Of a stretch of DNA of 64,000 nucleotides, positions 8,669-17,279 are shown in pieces. Source of the stretch: VFBF01 sp033764865 (GTDB lineage: Bacteria; Pseudomonadota; Alphaproteobacteria; Caulobacterales; Aquidulcibacteraceae); the NCBI GenBank assembly GCA_033764865.1, contig JANRIM010000083.1, positions 38,667 to 102,666 of the forward strand, given 5' to 3'. Made by a program: the position numbers and the translations under genes. The notes below the pieces were generated by a model, which saw only the letters and a program-made list of their open reading frames with translations, had not been told where the DNA came from and did not search any database. Within the stretch, counting starts at the first letter, position 1. Each line of letters opens with the position of its first letter.

Positions 8669-10039
8669 ATGGCCGCCAGTCCAGCGCCCGCCCACACAGA
8701 GGCGGCGGGAGCGCCCGGGTTCGCCGGCTACGGGAGCAAGTCCTACCGGGCCTACGTGCTCGGCATGCTGTTGCTGGTCTACACCTTCAACTTCATCGAC
8801 CGGACGGTGATCTCCATCGTCCAGGAGCCGATCAAGCAGGAGTTCGGTCTTTCCGACCTCCAACTCGGACTGCTGGGCGGGCCGGCGTTCGCGCTGCTCT
8901 ATACGCTGTTGGGCATCCCCATCGCGCGGCTGGCGGAGCGCCACAACCGCATGACCATCCTCTCGGTGTGCCTTGCGGTGTGGAGCGGCTTCACGGCGCT
9001 GTGCGGCGTCGCCGGCAACTATCTCCAGCTGTTTGCGGCGCGCGTGGGCGTTTCGGTGGGTGAGGCGGGTTGCACGCCGCCGGCGCAGTCGGTGATCGCC
9101 GACTACTTCCCGGCCGACCGGCGCGCCACCGCGCTGTCGGTCTACTCGCTCGGCGTGCCCATCGGATCGATGATCGCGGCCGTCGGCGGCGGCTGGATCG
9201 CCACGGAGGTGGGGTGGCGCCAGGCGTTCATCCTGCTTGGTCTGCCCGGCATCCTCTTGGCGCTGCTGGTCAAGGCGAGCGTGCGCGAACCACCCCGCGC
9301 CGGCTCAGCCGCCACCGCGCCGGGCTTCGGCGAAACGCTCAGGGTGCTCTCCAAGAAGCCCGCGTTCTGGCACATGGCCATGGGCGGGGCGATCACGTCG
9401 TTCGTGGGCTACGGGGTCGGCGGCTTCCTGCCGCCCTTCCTCATGCGGGTGCATGGGTTGACCCTGCTGGAGGCGTCCCAGTTCGCCGGCGTGATCCTTG
9501 GCGCGGCGGCGGCCGTGGGCACGTTCATGTCCGGGTTCCTTGCGGACCGCATCGCCAAGCGGCACCCGAACGCACTGGCATGGCTCCCGGCGCTCGGCCT
9601 GTTCATCGCGACGCCGCTTTTCCTGGGCGCGTACTTCGCGCCCACCCTCACCTGGGCGATCGCGCCGATGGTGATCGGCGCGATGTGCCAGTATTTCTAC
9701 CTCGGCCCGATGTACACCGTGGCGCAGGGCGTGGTGTCCCCGCGCATGCGCGCCACCGCCACCGCGATCCTGCTCTTCATCGTCAACATGATCGGCTACG
9801 CGCTGGGTCCGCCTTTCATCGGGGCCGTCTCCGACCTGCTGGCCAACCAGGCGCTCGCCGCGTCGGACCTGTCGGTGGCGCTGTGCGGCAAGGCCAGCGA
9901 AGCAAACGCGGCGGCCTGCGCGGCGGGCCAGGCGCAGGGGCTTCAGTACGCCATGATGATCGGGGTGTGCTTCTTCCTGTGGGCGGCGGCGCACTTCATG
10001 TTCGTGGCCCGCACGCTCCAGCGCGACACCGTCAGCTAG
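8669..10039 (+). CDS. Spinster-type MFS transporter
   Basis: A 456-residue major facilitator with about 12 membrane helices. After a 28-residue soluble leader come YVLGMLLLVYTFNFIDRTVISI, LGIPIARLAERHNR (the MFS loop 2-3 motif), GEAGCTPPAQSVIADYF in helix 4-5 and SVYSLGVPIGSM. This combination is typical of the spinster-like branch common in sphingomonads and caulobacters, where substrates are mostly unassigned. An AGGGGAGA ribosome binding site precedes the ATG. The last 8 bases overlap the convergent peptidoglycan-binding gene. Confidence 0.9.
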   Translation: MAASPAPAHTEAAGAPGFAGYGSKSYRAYVLGMLLLVYTFNFIDRTVISIVQEPIKQEFGLSDLQLGLLGGPAFALLYTLLGIPIARLAERHNRMTILSVCLAVWSGFTALCGVAGNYLQLFAARVGVSVGEAGCTPPAQSVIADYFPADRRATALSVYSLGVPIGSMIAAVGGGWIATEVGWRQAFILLGLPGILLALLVKASVREPPRAGSAATAPGFGETLRVLSKKPAFWHMAMGGAITSFVGYGVGGFLPPFLMRVHGLTLLEASQFAGVILGAAAAVGTFMSGFLADRIAKRHPNALAWLPALGLFIATPLFLGAYFAPTLTWAIAPMVIGAMCQYFYLGPMYTVAQGVVSPRMRATATAILLFIVNMIGYALGPPFIGAVSDLLANQALAASDLSVALCGKASEANAAACAAGQAQGLQYAMMIGVCFFLWAAAHFMFVARTLQRDTVS

Positions 10040-10985
10040 GCGCGACGCCGAGAGCCGTCACCGTCTCGATGGTGAGATAGCCCACCGCGAGGTTGTTGGC
10101 GCGCTGGAAGGCCTCCATCGCGCGCAGGGTCGCGGGGCCGAACACGCCGTCGGACGCGGTCGGGTATCCGCGCGCGCTGAGCGCCCGCTGCACCGCCGCC
10201 AGCTTGGCCCGCGAGGCGTTGGTGCCGCACAGCACTTCGCGCCACTCCATGCGGGCGGGCGACACGATCCGCTGCAGCTGCTCGGTGCGGCGCACCTCCG
10301 GGATGACCACCGTCTCCACCGTTTCGGGGCTCACGAGCCGGCGATCCTTCACCGTGCGGTACTGGGCCGGCACGACCCGGGCCTCCACCCGCGCCGGCGA
10401 CACCAGTTCGCGGCGCGTCACCTGGCGCGTCACGGCGGGGATGGTGCGGGTTGTTGTCCGCTCCGGCGTGACGACGCGGCGGCGCGTCACCTGCGCGTAT
10501 TCGGCGGGCACCTCCACCCGGCACAGGAGATCGGTCTCGGCGCCGGCGGGCGCCGCCGTCGCGGGACGGCCGAAGAGATTGTCCCCCGGCTTCCACGTGA
10601 CGTAGGCCGGGCGCACCAGGACGCGCTCGGCATACGTCTCCCACCGGGCGGGAATGACGACCGGCTCCACCCGTTCCGGCGTCACGACCTCCGTCTCGGT
10701 GAACGTGCGGTAGACGCCCGGAACCACGACCTGCTCGGTCCGCGGCTCGCTGACCAGCACCTGGACGTCGACCACCTCGTACCGCGGCGGGATCACCCGC
10801 TCCTCGGTGCGGGCGGGCGTGACGATGCGCTCCTCGCTGTAGACTTCCATGACCGCCGGGATCGTCACCCGGGCGAAGCACTGGCCGGGCCTCGCCTCCG
10901 GCGCCTGCGCGCCGGCCGCGCCCGACGTCAGCAGGACCACCGTAACCGCCGCGCCCCAGATCTTGGCGAACCCGACCATCGACAT
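10032..10985 (-). CDS. Secreted VxPxR-repeat protein with C-terminal peptidoglycan-binding domain
   Basis: A 317-residue exported protein with a signal peptide (residues 1-27, ending GAAGAQA). Most of the mature part is a tandem array of about 22-23-residue units with the pattern [I/V]V[T/S]PxRxExxxIPxxYxxV (for example VVTPERVEPVVIPARWETY and LVSPARVEARVVPAQY). The array has two blocks, each opened by a Cys (QCFARVTIP and LLCRVEVP), separated by an Ala/Gly/Pro linker near residues 135-155. Residues about 250-317 form a PG_binding_1 domain (AKLAAVQRALSARGYP, DGVFGPATLRAMEAFQ). It probably sits in the periplasm on the cell wall. A second ATG lies at 10979. Confidence 0.82.
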   Translation of the reverse strand: MSMVGFAKIWGAAVTVVLLTSGAAGAQAPEARPGQCFARVTIPAVMEVYSEERIVTPARTEERVIPPRYEVVDVQVLVSEPRTEQVVVPGVYRTFTETEVVTPERVEPVVIPARWETYAERVLVRPAYVTWKPGDNLFGRPATAAPAGAETDLLCRVEVPAEYAQVTRRRVVTPERTTTRTIPAVTRQVTRRELVSPARVEARVVPAQYRTVKDRRLVSPETVETVVIPEVRRTEQLQRIVSPARMEWREVLCGTNASRAKLAAVQRALSARGYPTASDGVFGPATLRAMEAFQRANNLAVGYLTIETVTALGVAPS

Positions 10986-11115
10986 CTCCCACGCGGCCCC
11001 GCCGGGCCGTTCAACGCTGCGATTTTATCCAGCAAAGACTGCGCGCTGGCGAGCGGACGCTGCGGGCGGGCGCGCCCTGTCGCAGGTTTCGCCAAACCGT
11101 GGTAGCCGCACGGCC

Positions 11116-12423
11116 ATGATACCCCGCTACGCACGCCCGGAGATGGTGGCCCTTTGGTCGCCGGAGACCCGGTACTCCATCTGGCTGGAGATCGAGACGC
11201 TGGCCATGGAGGCGATGGCGGAGCTCGGCGTCATCCCGGCCGCCGCCGCCGCCGCCTACCGCGCCCGCGGCGCCTTCGACGTCGACCGCATCGACGCCAT
11301 CGAGCGGGAAGTGCGCCACGACGTGATCGCATTCCTCACCAACGTGGCCGAGCACGTCGGCGACGAGGCCCGCTTCGCCCACCAGGGCATGACCTCCTCC
11401 GACGTGCTGGACACCTGCCTCGCCGTCCAGATGACGCGCGCCGCGGACCTGCTCATCGCGGCGTGCGTGCGCGTCTGCGATGCGCTGGAGAAGCGGGCCA
11501 GGGAGTTCCGCGACACCCCGTGCATCGGCCGCAGCCACGGCATCCATGCCGAGCCCACCACGTTCGGGCTCAAGCTCGCCGGCCACTACCAGGAATTCCG
11601 CCGCGCGCACGACCGCCTCACCGCGGCGCGCGACGACATCGCCACGTGCATGATTTCGGGCGCGGTGGGCACCTTCGCGCAGATCGATCCACGCGTGGAG
11701 GCCCACGTGGCCCAGAAGCTGGGCCTGCGGCCGGAGCCGATTTCCACCCAGGTCATCCCGCGCGATCGCCACGCCCACTATTTCGCGATGCTGGGGGTCG
11801 TGGCGTCCAGCGTCGAGCGGCTGGCCACCGAGATCCGCCATCTGCAACGCACCGAGGTGCTGGAGGCGGAGGAATACTTCGAGCCCGGGCAGAAGGGCTC
11901 GTCCGCCATGCCCCACAAGCGCAACCCCGTGCTGACGGAGAACCTGTGCGGTCTTGCGCGCCTCGTGCGCAGCGCGGTGACGCCGGCGATGGAGAACGTG
12001 GCGCTCTGGCACGAGCGCGACATTTCCCATTCCAGCGTGGAGCGCGGCATCGGCCCCGACGCCACCATCCACCTCCACTTCGCGCTGCACCGCCTCGCGG
12101 AGGTGATCGAGAAGCTCGTGGTGTACCCCGACGCCATGGCCCGCAACCTCGCGCTGCTGGGCGGGCTGCACAACTCCCAGCGCGTCATGCTGGCGCTGAC
12201 GCAAGCGGGCGTATCCCGGGAGGACGCTTACCGGCTGGTGCAGAAGCACGCGATGGACGTCTGGCGCAGCCCCGCCCCTCGCGCCGGCGACGCGCTTCAG
12301 GTGCGGCTGGCGGGCGACGCGGAAATCTCCGCGCGTCTCGACGCCGACGCCCTTGCCGCATGCTTCGACGACGCACATCATTTCACGCGCGTGGACGCCA
12401 TCTTCGCGCGCGTGTTCGGTTAG
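11116..12423 (+). CDS. purB: Adenylosuccinate lyase
   Basis: Acts twice in purine synthesis: splits SAICAR to AICAR plus fumarate, and adenylosuccinate to AMP plus fumarate. The 435-residue length is normal for the bacterial short form. Visible motifs are the Thr-Ser-Ser segment QGMTSSDVLDT, the catalytic GRSHGIHAEP region and the superfamily signature GSSAMPHKRNP near residue 263. The ATG at 11116 was chosen because the protein begins MIPRYARPEM as in its relatives; the open frame reaches further upstream but without homology. The prolyl oligopeptidase gene follows 20 bases downstream. Confidence 0.97.
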   Translation: MIPRYARPEMVALWSPETRYSIWLEIETLAMEAMAELGVIPAAAAAAYRARGAFDVDRIDAIEREVRHDVIAFLTNVAEHVGDEARFAHQGMTSSDVLDTCLAVQMTRAADLLIAACVRVCDALEKRAREFRDTPCIGRSHGIHAEPTTFGLKLAGHYQEFRRAHDRLTAARDDIATCMISGAVGTFAQIDPRVEAHVAQKLGLRPEPISTQVIPRDRHAHYFAMLGVVASSVERLATEIRHLQRTEVLEAEEYFEPGQKGSSAMPHKRNPVLTENLCGLARLVRSAVTPAMENVALWHERDISHSSVERGIGPDATIHLHFALHRLAEVIEKLVVYPDAMARNLALLGGLHNSQRVMLALTQAGVSREDAYRLVQKHAMDVWRSPAPRAGDALQVRLAGDAEISARLDADALAACFDDAHHFTRVDAIFARVFG

Positions 12424-12443
12424 GCCATGAAGCGGGTGCAAAA

Positions 12444-14654
12444 ATGCAACAAGTGGATCGACGGACGTTACTTGCCGGCGCGGGAGCTGCGGCGTTGAGC
12501 GCGTGCGCATCGACCCCGGCGGACGCCCCCGTACTGCCGCAGGTCCCGACGGGAGGACCGCCGGTCGCGCGCGTGGCGCCGGTCTCGGAAACGCTGTGGG
12601 GCCGCGAGATCATCGATCCCTACCGCTGGATGGAGAACGACGCCGACCCCGAATTCGCGCCTTGGATGCGCGCGCAGGCGGCGTATGCGCGCCAGACGCT
12701 GGATGCGATGCCGGGACTGGCGGCCATGAAGGCGCGCGTGGCGCAGCTCTCCGGCGAGGTCGCGTTCATCGGCCCCACGCAACGCGCGGGTGCATCGATC
12801 TTCTACACCAAGCGCCCGGTCGGGGCCGACCAGTTCCGCCTTTACGTGCGCGACGCTTCAGGCGTCGAGCGGCTGCTGATCGATCCCGGCACGCTGGGCA
12901 CGGCGGAAAAACACATCTCGCTCGACTGGTGGTTGGCGAGCCCATCCGGGACTCACGTCGTTTATGGCCTTTCGCCGTCCGGCTCCGAGAATTCCATCGT
13001 CCACATAATGGAGGTCGCGACCGGCGTTATCCTGCCCGAGCGCATGGACCGTGCGCAGTACGCGAGCCCCTCGTGGCTGCCGGACGGTACGGGGTTCTTC
13101 TACAACCGGCTCGCCGCCGGCGCCGCGCCGGACACCGAGGCCTACTACAAGAACTCGGTCTGCTGGCTGCACCGGCTCAACACGCCCGAAAGCGCCGACG
13201 TGCGGATACTGTCGCCGGGCCAGTATGCCGATGTGGAGATCGAGGAGATCGCGTTTCCCGGCGTGTTCACGACGACCGGCTCAAGCTACGTCACGGCGGG
13301 GGTGTTCACCGGCGTGCAGAACGAAATCGCGCTCTACACCGCGAGGCTTGACGACCTGCTCGCCGGCCGGCCCGGGTGGAGGCGCGTCTGCACCCCGGCC
13401 GACAAGGTGGTGGGGTGGGCCCAGCGCGGCGACAGTCTCTACCTGCTGACCTACATGAACGCGCCGCGTTATCGCGTGATCAAGGTGCCGGCGCACGCGC
13501 CGAACCTGATGCGGGCCGAATTGATCGTGCCGCAGAGCGACCGCGTGATCGCAGGGATCTCTCCTGCGGCGGACGGCGTCTACGTGCGCGATCTCGACGG
13601 CGGCGTGGGCCGGGTGCGCCGCATCGCGCCGAACGGGACAGTGAGCGAAGTCGCGCTGCCGTTCGAGGGCGCTGTCACCCTGCGCACCAGCGACGCGCAT
13701 CCCGGCTGCGACATCCTCATGGAAAGCTGGGTCAAGCCGCCGACGCTCTTCACCTACACCCCCACCGGCGGACAGGTCGTCGATACCGGCATCCAGCCGC
13801 AGCCTGCGCTCGATGTATCGGCGTACGAGTCCGCCCGCGTGTTCGCTACGGCCGCCGACGGCGCCAAAATCCCGCTGTCCATCCTCTACAAGAAATCCAT
13901 CGCCCGCGACGGCAGTGCGCCGGCGATCGTCAACGCCTACGGCGCCTATGGCATCACGCAGGACCCTGTCTTCCTGCCGCGCACGATCGCGTTCCTGGAA
14001 CAGGGCGGCGTGCTCGCGACCGCGCACGTGCGCGGGGGCGGAGAGTACGGACGGGCCTGGCATGACGGCGGGCGCCTGCTGACCAAGCCGAACACGTGGC
14101 GCGATCTTATCGCCTGCTGCGAGGAGCTGATCCGGCAGGGCTACACCCGCAAGGAAAAGCTCGCCATCCAGGGCGGCTCCGCGGGCGGGATCACGGTGGG
14201 GCGCGCGCTCACCGAACGGCCGGACCTGTTCGCCGTGGTGATCTCCAACGTCGGCGTCTCCAACACGCTGCGCGCAGAATTCTCACAGAACGGCCCCCCC
14301 AACATCCCGGAGTTCGGCTCCGTGACCACAGAAGACGGCTTCAAGGGGCTCTACGCCATGGACTCAACCGTCCACGTCACGCCCGGGACCCGCTATCCCG
14401 CCGTGCTGCTCACCACCGGCATGACCGATCCCCGCGTCGAGCCCTGGCAGGCGGCCAAGATGACCGCCCACCTGCAGGCGGCGACTTCGAGCGACAATCC
14501 GGTGCTCCTGCGCATCGACTTCGACGCGGGGCATGGCCTCGGCTCCACGCGCGCCCAGCGCGATGCGGAAGTGGCAGACACCTACGCCTTCGTGCTCTGG
14601 CGCGCGGGTCTCGCCGGCGCTGCGGGCGCTGCGCAGGCGCCCACCGCGCCCTGA
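12444..14654 (+). CDS. Prolyl oligopeptidase family serine peptidase (S9A), exported lipoprotein
   Basis: A 736-residue peptidase. It has an N-terminal leader MQQVDRRTLLAGAGAAALSAC with a twin-arginine-like motif and a lipobox (Cys21), then a seven-bladed propeller (about residues 90-440) and a C-terminal alpha/beta-hydrolase domain. Family landmarks are DPYRWMEND near residue 55, AYGITQDP, VRGGGEYGRAWH and the nucleophile motif GGSAGG (Ser near residue 574), followed by an Asp in TDPRVEP and a His in DAGHG. It should cleave short proline-containing peptides at the cell envelope. The ATG at 12444 gives the complete leader; the frame stays open upstream only as a shadow of purB. Confidence 0.93.
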   Translation: MQQVDRRTLLAGAGAAALSACASTPADAPVLPQVPTGGPPVARVAPVSETLWGREIIDPYRWMENDADPEFAPWMRAQAAYARQTLDAMPGLAAMKARVAQLSGEVAFIGPTQRAGASIFYTKRPVGADQFRLYVRDASGVERLLIDPGTLGTAEKHISLDWWLASPSGTHVVYGLSPSGSENSIVHIMEVATGVILPERMDRAQYASPSWLPDGTGFFYNRLAAGAAPDTEAYYKNSVCWLHRLNTPESADVRILSPGQYADVEIEEIAFPGVFTTTGSSYVTAGVFTGVQNEIALYTARLDDLLAGRPGWRRVCTPADKVVGWAQRGDSLYLLTYMNAPRYRVIKVPAHAPNLMRAELIVPQSDRVIAGISPAADGVYVRDLDGGVGRVRRIAPNGTVSEVALPFEGAVTLRTSDAHPGCDILMESWVKPPTLFTYTPTGGQVVDTGIQPQPALDVSAYESARVFATAADGAKIPLSILYKKSIARDGSAPAIVNAYGAYGITQDPVFLPRTIAFLEQGGVLATAHVRGGGEYGRAWHDGGRLLTKPNTWRDLIACCEELIRQGYTRKEKLAIQGGSAGGITVGRALTERPDLFAVVISNVGVSNTLRAEFSQNGPPNIPEFGSVTTEDGFKGLYAMDSTVHVTPGTRYPAVLLTTGMTDPRVEPWQAAKMTAHLQAATSSDNPVLLRIDFDAGHGLGSTRAQRDAEVADTYAFVLWRAGLAGAAGAAQAPTAP

Positions 14655-14804
14655 AGTGCGCTTGGTCGCACACGCTGGAGCGGCCGGAACGGAGACGTGC
14701 GAACGCGGTCCGGCGGAGGCGCCCGCCCGGAGCGCGCACGCACCTGTCCCCGCTGCGCAAGATTCCTTATCCGACAGCACCTTGGCCTGCCGTATACTGC
14801 GGGC

Positions 14805-15173
14805 ATGATTGTGCTGGTGCAGGTCCTCATCGCTGTGTTCAGCGCGCTCTTCGGGGCGCAATGCGCCCCCGTGCGCGTGCTGCGATCATGGGACCTGCGC
14901 ATGCAGCGGGCGGTCGAACGCATGATCCAGCGCGGTCGCGCGGTGCTATACGACGGCGAGGACGAAGCGACGGTCACGAAGCGTCTCGACCGCATGGCCT
15001 GGATCGCGCGTGATCCCCTCAAGGCCGTGCGCCATCTGTCGCGCCTGCATCGCCGCGTGTTGCCAAGCCCGCAGTTCAGCCAGGCCTGTCCGCCGGATTT
15101 CGCGCCGCCATGGCTCGCGATCGCGCCGCTCGACGTCGGCGCCGACGCGCTGATCGCTGCGCCGGACAGCTAA
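14805..15173 (+). CDS. Hypothetical protein, 122 aa, possible N-terminal membrane anchor
   Basis: Starts at ATG 14805 with a hydrophobic segment MIVLVQVLIAVFSALFGA, then a basic helix-rich region (RAVERMIQRGRAVLYDGEDEATVTKRL) and a Pro-rich C-terminus. I do not recognise a family. It stands alone between the prolyl oligopeptidase and the convergent DUF1476 gene, and its codon use is similar to its neighbours. The gene call rests on the open frame and the plausible hydrophobic start. Confidence 0.5.
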   Translation: MIVLVQVLIAVFSALFGAQCAPVRVLRSWDLRMQRAVERMIQRGRAVLYDGEDEATVTKRLDRMAWIARDPLKAVRHLSRLHRRVLPSPQFSQACPPDFAPPWLAIAPLDVGADALIAAPDS

Positions 15174-15300
15174 CCTTTGCCTGACCAGGGCGGTGGCCGG
15201 CCCCCGCCCTGGCCCAGGCGGCGGCGCGCGCACAACCCAACGCTTTTTCGGGGCCAACGCTCTTTCGGGGAACGCTCTTCGGGGCGAACGCGCCCGCGCG

Positions 15301-15618
15301 TCAGCCCGCGATCTGCTTGCGCGCCTCGGCCAGGAGCTCTTCCATCTTGGCGCGGATGAGGTGGTCGGAGGGGGCGACGCCCTTGGCCACGAGGTCGGCC
15401 TTGATCTTGCGGAAGAGGTCCTCGGTCCCGGCCTCCTCCAGATCGGCCAGCACCACGCTCTTGGCGTAGGCCTCCGCCGGATCGCCGGACATGCCCATCA
15501 GGCCCGCGGCCCACAGGCCCGTAAGCTTGGCCCGCCGCGCCTGGGCGCGGAACTCGGCGTCCTGGTCCAGCTCGTACTTCTTCTCCTGGGCGCGCTTGCG
15601 GTCGTCGAACTCGCTCAT
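15301..15618 (-). CDS. DUF1476 protein, ATP synthase inhibitor subunit zeta
   Basis: A 105-residue protein, charged and mostly helical, with the family-typical start FDDRKRAQEKKYELDQDAEFRAQARR-like region and the AAGLMGMSG turn near residue 43. In Paracoccus the DUF1476 protein is the zeta subunit that blocks reverse rotation of the F1-ATPase, and it is nearly restricted to Alphaproteobacteria. Divergence from purC is a conserved gene order in that class, which supports both the call and the taxonomy. Confidence 0.92.
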   Translation of the reverse strand: MSEFDDRKRAQEKKYELDQDAEFRAQARRAKLTGLWAAGLMGMSGDPAEAYAKSVVLADLEEAGTEDLFRKIKADLVAKGVAPSDHLIRAKMEELLAEARKQIAG

Positions 15619-15898
15619 CGGGCATTCCTTCCAACGGTGGCCTCCAGATAGAGAGGCCGCCCGCCCGGATCAATCGGACGGACCCCGGGGACGGAGGGGG
15701 CGACCGGACGCCCGGGGAGGCTCGCGAGGCCAGCGCCCCCCGAACCGGCCTTCGGCGGCGGCGCTGCGCCGTTGTGAGCCCGCCCCGATTCCTCTAGGGT
15801 CGCGGTCCGGGCGCAGCGCGGAGCCGCCGTCCCACACTCAAGTCGCCGACAGCATACGCAAACATTTTCATGCCGGAGGCATGATGGAGGACGTAAAA

Positions 15899-16654
15899 AT
15901 GTCCCGCCGGAAGAAGATTTACGAAGGCAAGGCCAAGATTCTGTTCGAGGGACCGGAGCCCGGAACCGTCATCCAATACTTCAAGGATGATGCAACCGCC
16001 TTCAATGCGCAGAAAAAGGCGATCCTTGAGGGCAAGGGCGTGGTCAACAACCAGATCAGCGCCTTCATCATGCAGAACCTCAACGCCATCGGCGTGCCCA
16101 CGCACTTCATCAAATACATGAACATGCGCGAGCAGCTCGTGCGCGAGGTGGAGATCATTCCGCTGGAAGTGGTGTGCCGCAACGTGGCGGCTGGCTCGCT
16201 GTCGACGCGGCTCGGGCTGGAGGAAGGCACGCCGCTCCCGCGCTCGATCATCGAGTTCTACTACAAGAACGATGCGCTCCAGGACCCGATGGTCGCCGAG
16301 GAGCACATCACCGCGTTCAACTGGGCCTCCACCCAGGAGATCGACGACATCATGGCGCTGACGCTGCGCGTGAACGACTACCTGTTCGGGATGTTCGCCG
16401 CCGTCGGCATCAAGCTGATCGACTTCAAGATCGAGTTCGGCCGGCTCTACGAGGGCGACATGGTGCGCACCGTCATCGCCGACGAGATCAGCCCGGACAG
16501 CTGCCGCCTTTGGGACGTGCAGACGAACGAGAAGATGGACAAGGACCGCTTCCGTCGCGATCTCGGCAACGTCACCGAAGCGTACGTGGAGGTGGCGCGC
16601 CGTCTCGGCATCCTGCCAAAGGTCGCCGGCGCGGGCGGCGAGAGCGTGCACTGA
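15899..16654 (+). CDS. purC: Phosphoribosylaminoimidazole-succinocarboxamide synthase
   Basis: Joins CAIR with aspartate using ATP to give SAICAR. The 251-residue protein starts MSRRKKIYEGKAKI and carries the family motifs FKDDATAFNAQKK, the VPTHF loop, IPLEVVCRNVAAGS near residue 93 and LIDFKIEFG with DEISPDSCR near residue 195. The ATG at 15899 has a GGAGG eight bases upstream; an in-frame ATG at 15881 lies before that ribosome binding site and is rejected. The 280 bases upstream, shared with DUF1476, hold the promoter region. purS follows 6 bases later. Confidence 0.97.
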   Translation: MSRRKKIYEGKAKILFEGPEPGTVIQYFKDDATAFNAQKKAILEGKGVVNNQISAFIMQNLNAIGVPTHFIKYMNMREQLVREVEIIPLEVVCRNVAAGSLSTRLGLEEGTPLPRSIIEFYYKNDALQDPMVAEEHITAFNWASTQEIDDIMALTLRVNDYLFGMFAAVGIKLIDFKIEFGRLYEGDMVRTVIADEISPDSCRLWDVQTNEKMDKDRFRRDLGNVTEAYVEVARRLGILPKVAGAGGESVH

Positions 16655-16660
16655 GGGCCC

Positions 16661-16906
16661 ATGATGAAGGCGATTGTGACCGTGGGCCTGAAGCCCGGCG
16701 TGCTTGATGTCCAGGGCAAGGCGGTGGCCAGCGCGCTGAAGGGCCTTGGATTCGATGCCGTGGCGGACGCCCGCGTCGGCAAGGTGATCGAACTCGAACT
16801 CTCCAGCGACGACCGTGAGCGGGCCGTCGTGGAAGTGCGGGCCATGTGCGAGAAGTTGCTGGCCAACACCGTGATCGAGAGCTACCGGATCGATATCGAC
16901 GCCTGA
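16661..16906 (+). CDS. purS: Phosphoribosylformylglycinamidine synthase subunit PurS
   Basis: An 81-residue small subunit that bridges PurL and PurQ in the three-part FGAM synthase and helps channel ammonia. It has the family pattern MMKAIVTVGLKPGVLDVQGKA and a C-terminal ANTVIESYRI. It lies 6 bases after purC. Two tandem ATG codons (16661 and 16664) are possible starts. purL is not next to it in this window. Confidence 0.95.
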   Translation: MMKAIVTVGLKPGVLDVQGKAVASALKGLGFDAVADARVGKVIELELSSDDRERAVVEVRAMCEKLLANTVIESYRIDIDA

Positions 16907-16915
16907 GCGGGCGCG

Positions 16916-17125
16916 TCAGTCGCCGCCACCGCCGCCGTCCCCGCCGCCGTCGCCATCGCCGCTGGCGTCGTCGTTGTCCTTGCGGCCGCCGGAGTCCGCG
17001 ACGACTGCGCCGCCATCCCCCTTGCGCCCGCCGCGTCTGCCCGCGCCACGGGGCAGGAACGCAAGCCCCACAAGCACCAGCGCCCCGCCGAGCAGCGCCA
17101 TGGCCAGTTCCGGCGCCAACGCCAT
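16916..17125 (-). CDS. Small membrane protein with Gly/Asp-rich tail (hypothetical)
   Basis: A 69-residue open frame from ATG 17125, antisense in the gap between purS and purQ. It has a hydrophobic segment (ALLGGALVLVGLAFLPRG), a basic stretch RGAGRRGGRKG and a tail of Gly and Asp ending DGGGDGGGGGD. Such short proteins with a membrane anchor and a Gly/Asp tail do occur in alphaproteobacteria, and a GGGGGTG precedes the ATG by six bases. An in-frame TTG at 17146 overlaps the stop of the next small frame. Low-complexity sequence makes this call tentative. Confidence 0.4.
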   Translation of the reverse strand: MALAPELAMALLGGALVLVGLAFLPRGAGRRGGRKGDGGAVVADSGGRKDNDDASGDGDGGGDGGGGGD

Positions 17126-17129
17126 GGCG

Positions 17130-17219
17130 TCACCCCCGCGGTTCAAGCCGGTCGAACAGCCAGATCAGGCCGCCCGTGAGCGCGACGCCCGCAAGGACCA
17201 CGACGACAAGGACAGTCAC
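17130..17219 (-). CDS. 29-residue single-span membrane protein (hypothetical)
   Basis: A GTG-initiated frame: VTVLVVVVLAGVALTGGLI followed by WLFDRLEPRG, one membrane helix with a charged end. It lies immediately before the Gly/Asp-tailed frame on the same strand (stop at 17130-17132, next ATG at 17125), which suggests a two-gene unit of membrane microproteins between purS and purQ. The small size and the lack of a strong ribosome binding site keep confidence low. Confidence 0.38.
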   Translation of the reverse strand: MTVLVVVVLAGVALTGGLIWLFDRLEPRG

Positions 17220-17279
17220 GGCGTCCGACCTCCCGAAGCGGCGCTTGGACAAGCGCCCGACGCGCCTTAATAGACCTGC

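Noticed and set aside
11154..12443. Upstream extension of the prolyl oligopeptidase frame by more than 400 codons
   Set aside because: It lies within purB in another frame and has no domain; the leader peptide with RR and lipobox starts at 12444.
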